The notes under the pieces were generated by a model that saw only the letters and a program-made list of their open reading frames with translations, ran no database searches and was not told the DNA's origin. Below, one piece after another: positions 63,691-64,000 of a DNA stretch of 64,000 nucleotides. The DNA is from Edolisoma coerulescens. Its lineage: Eukaryota; Chordata; Aves; Passeriformes; Campephagidae. The DNA lies in assembly GCA_013397115.1 (NCBI GenBank), contig VWZW01006868.1:472503-536502 (forward strand), written 5' to 3'. Both the position numbers and the translations under genes were made by a program. How positions within the stretch are numbered: the first letter of the stretch is position 1; the number at the start of each line of letters is the position of its first letter.

Positions 63691-63700
63691 CTTAATATAC
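63691..63700 (-). promoter_or_regulatory. TATA-like box of the LTR
   Basis: GTATATTAAG on the minus strand, at the end of the U3-like part. Activity is inferred. Confidence 0.4.
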
Positions 63701-64000
63701 CGACCCATGATGTCACAGGCTCCAGAATATCCCTTTGGTCAATTGGGGTCATCTGTCCCAGCTGTGTCTCCTCCCAACCTCCCTGGCACTCCCAGCCCCC
63801 TCTCCAGTGTGACAGCACGAGAAGCAGAAAAGGCCTTGGCTCTGTGTAAGCCCTGCTCAGCAATAACAACAACATCCTTATATTAAAAAGAAATTTAAAA
63901 AAATATATAAAAATTTCAATTGTCTTTGCACCCTAAATCCTGGTCAATCCTTATGGAATCTAACTGGCATGTGACAATGTCCCACATGGACTGTATGTGT

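Larger units (their letters stand above)
63437..63893 (-). mobile_element. Avian ERV LTR, sense -, both ends missing
   Basis: Read on the minus strand this is a typical avian LTR of the same family as the fragment at 54.4 kb. It has a U3 part (GAGCAGGGCTTACACAGAG near 63855), a TATA-like GTATATTAAG (63691-63700), a GGGGGGAAGAAGGAGG stretch, an ATTAAA polyadenylation-type signal (63515-63520) and a U5 start (TCTTTATCTCAACCCATGAG near 63500). The first part of U3 and the end of U5, which in this family close the LTR, are absent, so no target-site duplication is expected. Overlapping frames of 109 (+) and 94 (-) codons are LTR text. I do not assert a family name. Confidence 0.85.

Noticed and set aside
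63520..63875. Frames of 109 and 94 codons sharing MVTWEDK with the 54.4-kb region
   Set aside because: The shared peptide is translated LTR text, not a conserved protein.

Overview
This window reads as nuclear DNA from a bird. The main evidence is a CR1 LINE with the typical avian reverse-transcriptase text and 3' end, plus several LTR fragments that I recognise as avian endogenous-retrovirus types. The background is A/T-rich and stop-dense in all frames, with no operons or bacterial signals. I cannot name the species. A neognath bird is likely.

I find no host protein-coding gene, no convincing exon, and no tRNA, rRNA or CRISPR array. The window looks like part of a gene desert or one or more very long introns. 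Nearly every open frame is short and consistent with chance, or lies inside a repeat. The one statistical outlier is a 236-codon frame at 33867-34577 with no recognisable domain.

Layout: 1-4.5 kb is unique sequence with a T/G-rich tract and an old antisense CR1-like relic near 1.85-2.27 kb. A GC-rich, probably LTR-derived block lies at 4.56-5.58 kb. Unique sequence follows to 11.04 kb, then a long LTR (about 1.08 kb, sense +) to 12.12 kb. The main CR1 copy lies at 19.79-21.60 kb (sense +). It is broken by a frameshift, stops and an internal deletion, and contains a 113-bp exact duplication bounded by two N bases that is most likely an assembly error. From 21.6 to 54 kb the sequence is mostly unique, with a (CA)20 microsatellite, a small CpG cluster near 32.08 kb, a MIR-like ancient SINE relic at 37.03-37.14 kb, a short antisense CR1 tail at 44.28 kb and A/T microsatellites near 50 kb. 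The last 10 kb holds three LTR remnants: 54.42-54.66 kb (+), 56.02-56.65 kb (+, containing one N) and 63.44-63.89 kb (-). The first and third belong to the same family in opposite orientation.

Nothing here amounts to a new multi-gene system. The items most worth checking are the N-bounded duplication, perfect palindromes carrying POU-octamer-like or homeodomain-like sites in unique DNA, the isolated CpG cluster, and the long unexplained frame.
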